From contig USPQ01000119.1 of assembly GCA_900556625.1 (NCBI GenBank), positions 1 through 7,381 on the forward strand: a stretch of 7,381 nucleotides of DNA, written 5' to 3'. The position numbers and the translations under genes were made by a program. The notes under the pieces are model-generated. The model saw nothing but the letters and a program-made list of their open reading frames with translations. It was not told the DNA's origin and made no database searches. Positions 5,798 to 7,381 of this stretch are shown here, in pieces. This DNA comes from an uncultured Bacteroides sp. (GTDB lineage Bacteria > Bacteroidota > Bacteroidia > Bacteroidales > Bacteroidaceae). Within the stretch, counting starts at the first letter, position 1. The number at the start of each line of letters is the position of its first letter.

Positions 5798-6137
5798 AAT
5801 CAAAGGGATAAAACAAATAAGGAAACAATATTTCTCCATTCTTCCGGGATGTATCAAGAAAGTCGTTCAAAGTACAAGAAGACGCAACTATAAGGACAGG
5901 AAGATTCTGTTGAAATACCGGGATGTTTTTAACAACCATCCCGGTATTTTTTATTTCTTCCATCTGATGTACAGACAACAAAACAATTAGTCCCGGCAGC
6001 CATTCAACGGACTCCACTTCTTCATTCAGTGGAAATATATTTTGAGCAACTCCTTCGTCGCTTATCTCCACTACCTGTTGCTTTACGAATCCGACACCGG
6101 GTATCAGTAAATAATGAGAAGCAAAACGTTTCATCAT
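5748..6137 (-). CDS. Protein of unknown function, amidohydrolase-N-terminus-like
   Basis: The product is 129 residues with no signal peptide or clear membrane helix, so probably cytosolic. ATGs lie at 6137 and 6134; the first is only 2 bp after the stop of the DUF4296 gene, so the two are co-transcribed and perhaps translationally coupled. Residues 4-51 run FASHYLLIPG, VVEISDEGVAQNIFPL, then VEWLPGLI. This order (strand, I-x-D-x-G turn, I-x-P-L, LPGLI) is that of the small N-terminal sheet of amidohydrolases and cytosine-deaminase-like enzymes, where PGLI leads into the metal-binding D-x-H-x-H. Here it reads PGLIVLLSVHQ, with no metal motif and no barrel. Either it is a stand-alone derivative of that domain or the likeness is chance. 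The 3' end overlaps the convergent methyltransferase by 50 bp, and the methyltransferase terminator is embedded in it. Function unknown. Confidence 0.75.
   Translation of the reverse strand: MMKRFASHYLLIPGVGFVKQQVVEISDEGVAQNIFPLNEEVESVEWLPGLIVLLSVHQMEEIKNTGMVVKNIPVFQQNLPVLIVASSCTLNDFLDTSRKNGEILFPYLFYPFDFTSMRPVDGTRHRLLR
5913..5952 (+). terminator. Strong terminator for the methyltransferase, inside the opposing gene
   Basis: AAATACCGGGATG at 5913-5925 and CATCCCGGTATTT at 5937-5949 form 13 perfect base pairs around an 11-base loop. A run of six T (5947-5952) and then ATTTC follow. On the minus strand no T-run follows the hairpin, so it acts only rightwards. It lies 116 bp past the methyltransferase stop and fully within the coding sequence at 5748-6137, where it encodes residues about 63-75. 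Confidence 0.85.
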
Positions 6138-6139
6138 AA

Positions 6140-7219
6140 CTAACGTGTTTGACGTCTTTGCTGCTGACGCCTACGTTGATTCATCTGGCGTTCCTTGCGC
6201 TGTTCCATTCTTTCCTGCTGGATATGTTGTTCCACTTCGATCTGCTCCGGCTTCTTCTCACGATGTGTTCCCGTACGGCGGCGGTTCATTTCTTCCGGTG
6301 TCAATCGTTGAACATCTTCTTTACCCTTCTCCTTCTCCACTACTTTCTTCAAAGAATCAGCCTTATGATCGGAGAGTTTCTTCAAAGAATCAGCTTCCAA
6401 AGCTTTTATCTTATTCAGTGAATCACGGACAGCAAAAGCAAGTGTATCCGTACAATGATAACGGGTCATGCTAAAGCAATCGGCCAACAATGCCCCTGCT
6501 TTTTCCTGTCTTTCCAACGGATAATAAATGAAGCCTTTTATCTCTTTCATCTGTCCCAATGTATCTGCAAAAAGACGGATTTTCTGAACACCGGGTTCGG
6601 TCACTATTGTCCAATGACTAACTGTATCTTTCTCGTAAATCACCTGCATTGCCATAGTGACAGTTCTTAAAGAATCGGCCAACATCGGTTCCAGAAAACG
6701 ATACCGCACTTTCCACACCAACGTATCCCGATCTTTATAGTTAGAGTCAGTCGGCAAGGTAAACACATATTGATTGTTCATCATCTCACCTGTGAGGCGC
6801 ACCATACGCTGCCACGGCCATACATCAATACTGTCTCCTTGTTTGGTTGTTTTCGGTTTCTTATCACGCTTGGCTATCAGATCGCCAACAAGTTCCTGCT
6901 CACTTTTCAAACGTACCTTTACCTTCTCATAAACTTTCGACAACACTTCTGTGTTACGTGTGTACCACACCATAGACGAATCAAACACAGCCTGCGTAGT
7001 TCCGTGTTTCCGAAAGACGGCATCAAGATACAACGCTTTCTTATAGTTCTCGCTATAAGGAAGGTTATCCCCCATAGACTTTGCCAGATGGTAATCGTAT
7101 AACAAATTCTCCATCTCTGATTCAGGGATTACCCCACCGGGTCTTTTCACTTTACACCCGGCTACCGCAAAAACCACTATGCAGACAAGACACAGATGAA
7201 ACCGAAACTTATTATTCAT
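6140..7219 (-). CDS. DUF4296 domain lipoprotein with charged C-terminal tail
   Basis: The product is 359 residues. The signal peptide ends in a good lipobox VAGC, so Cys22 is lipidated. Residues about 26-112 are the DUF4296 region, helical and starting IPESEMENLLYDYHLAKSM, a motif typical of the family. Residues 150-260 look beta-rich (YVFTLPTDSN, TLVWKVRYRFLEP, VTMAMQVIYEKDTVSHWTIV). From 265 the chain turns into three 11-residue repeats led by DSL, then a highly charged stretch and a very basic Gln/Arg tail (RRRQQQRRQTR). The family is of unknown function and common in Bacteroidetes next to lspA. The ATG at 7219 overlaps the lspA stop by 8 bp, with an A/G-rich AAGGAAGAAAAG just upstream, which points to translational coupling. 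The next gene follows after 2 bp. Confidence 0.88.
   Translation of the reverse strand: MNNKFRFHLCLVCIVVFAVAGCKVKRPGGVIPESEMENLLYDYHLAKSMGDNLPYSENYKKALYLDAVFRKHGTTQAVFDSSMVWYTRNTEVLSKVYEKVKVRLKSEQELVGDLIAKRDKKPKTTKQGDSIDVWPWQRMVRLTGEMMNNQYVFTLPTDSNYKDRDTLVWKVRYRFLEPMLADSLRTVTMAMQVIYEKDTVSHWTIVTEPGVQKIRLFADTLGQMKEIKGFIYYPLERQEKAGALLADCFSMTRYHCTDTLAFAVRDSLNKIKALEADSLKKLSDHKADSLKKVVEKEKGKEDVQRLTPEEMNRRRTGTHREKKPEQIEVEQHIQQERMEQRKERQMNQRRRQQQRRQTR
6329..6427 (-). repeat. Three tandem 11-residue coding repeats
   Basis: Residues 265-297 of the DUF4296 protein read RDSLNKIKALE, ADSLKKLSDHK and ADSLKKVVEKE, with DSL spaced exactly 11 residues apart. At DNA level the plus-strand 18-mer TTTCTTCAAAGAATCAGC occurs identically at 6344-6361 and 6377-6394, 33 bp apart. 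An 11-residue period fits a right-handed or straight coiled-coil helix. Confidence 0.75.
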
Positions 7220-7381
7220 GATTCACACTTTTCTTTTCTTCCTTATCCAACGAATGATATGACTCATTCAGATATTTACTATAAAAAAGCAATAAAGCAA
7301 TGATACCACAGCTAATAGCAGCATCAGCAAAATTAAAGATCGGACTAAAGAATATAAAATGCTCGCCACCCACAAACGGCA
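7212..7381 (-). CDS. lspA: Lipoprotein signal peptidase II (C-terminal part only)
   Basis: Only the last 56 codons are in the window; the gene continues past the right edge. The visible part reads PFVGGEHFIFFSPIFNFADAAISCG, then a hydrophobic helix IIALLLFYSKYL and a charged cytoplasmic tail DKEEKKSVNHE. FNFADAAI matches the conserved FNxADxxI box that carries the second catalytic aspartate of the LspA aspartyl protease, followed by the last transmembrane helix. The enzyme sits in the inner membrane and cleaves lipoprotein signal peptides before the lipidated cysteine; four other genes in this window encode likely substrates. Its stop codon TAA lies inside the start of the DUF4296 gene (8-bp overlap), so it is the upstream member of the same operon. 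The first catalytic aspartate lies outside the window. Confidence 0.93.
   Translation of the reverse strand, partial: PFVGGEHFIFFSPIFNFADAAISCGIIALLLFYSKYLNESYHSLDKEEKKSVNHE

Noticed and set aside
6344..6394. Identical 18-bp direct repeats as a possible attachment site or CRISPR-like unit
   Set aside because: The 33-bp spacing is a multiple of three and both copies encode the same residues of an 11-residue protein repeat. There are only two copies and no associated genes.
6145..6474. Plus-strand open frames across the DUF4296 gene
   Set aside because: They start at TTG codons, are antisense to a supported lipoprotein gene, and reflect the low stop-codon density opposite a Lys/Glu/Gln/Arg-rich region.

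Overview
The window looks like ordinary chromosome of a Bacteroides-type organism (order Bacteroidales). Three things point there. Five sites match the Bacteroides -7 promoter consensus TAnnTTTG exactly, and most lie just ahead of genes. Leaders are A/T-rich with little sign of Shine-Dalgarno pairing. The protein families (BT0820-like HAD hydrolase, DUF3332, DUF4296, a lipid-anchored Omp85 protein of the TamL type) are typical of that group. No mobile element, CRISPR array, rRNA or tRNA was found, and no stretch over 300 bases lacks a gene.

Layout. Positions 1-410 (+) hold the 3' part of a small HAD-family hydrolase. The gap at 411-596 contains a -7 box, two hairpins and a T-rich tail, which together look like a small RNA gene of about 100 nt. 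A small minus-strand gene (597-851) is divergent from a DoxX-family membrane protein (961-1401, +). Next come a DUF3332 lipoprotein (1502-2053, +) with its own promoter and a strong terminator, then a small lipoprotein with an NTF2-like look (2172-2624, +). That last gene runs 47 bp into the 3' end of the large convergent tamL-like gene (2578-4887, -). A 120-bp divergent promoter region with an inverted repeat separates tamL from a SpoU-family RNA 2'-O-methyltransferase (5030-5797, +). The rest is a tightly packed minus-strand operon read from right to left: lspA (3' end only, 7212-7381), a DUF4296 lipoprotein (6140-7219, overlapping lspA by 8 bp) and a 129-residue protein of unknown role (5748-6137, 2 bp further on). 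Its last gene overlaps the methyltransferase by 50 bp.

How it fits together. The common theme is the cell envelope: lspA encodes the peptidase that matures lipoproteins, and four other genes here encode predicted lipoproteins, including the Omp85 protein. The two convergent junctions are compact. At the second, the apparent terminator of the methyltransferase lies inside the coding sequence of the opposing gene. I see no obvious new defence, mobile or biosynthetic system. The strongest leads are the candidate small RNA at about 498-602, the terminator embedded in a gene at 5913-5952, and the orphan 129-residue protein that resembles the start of an amidohydrolase.
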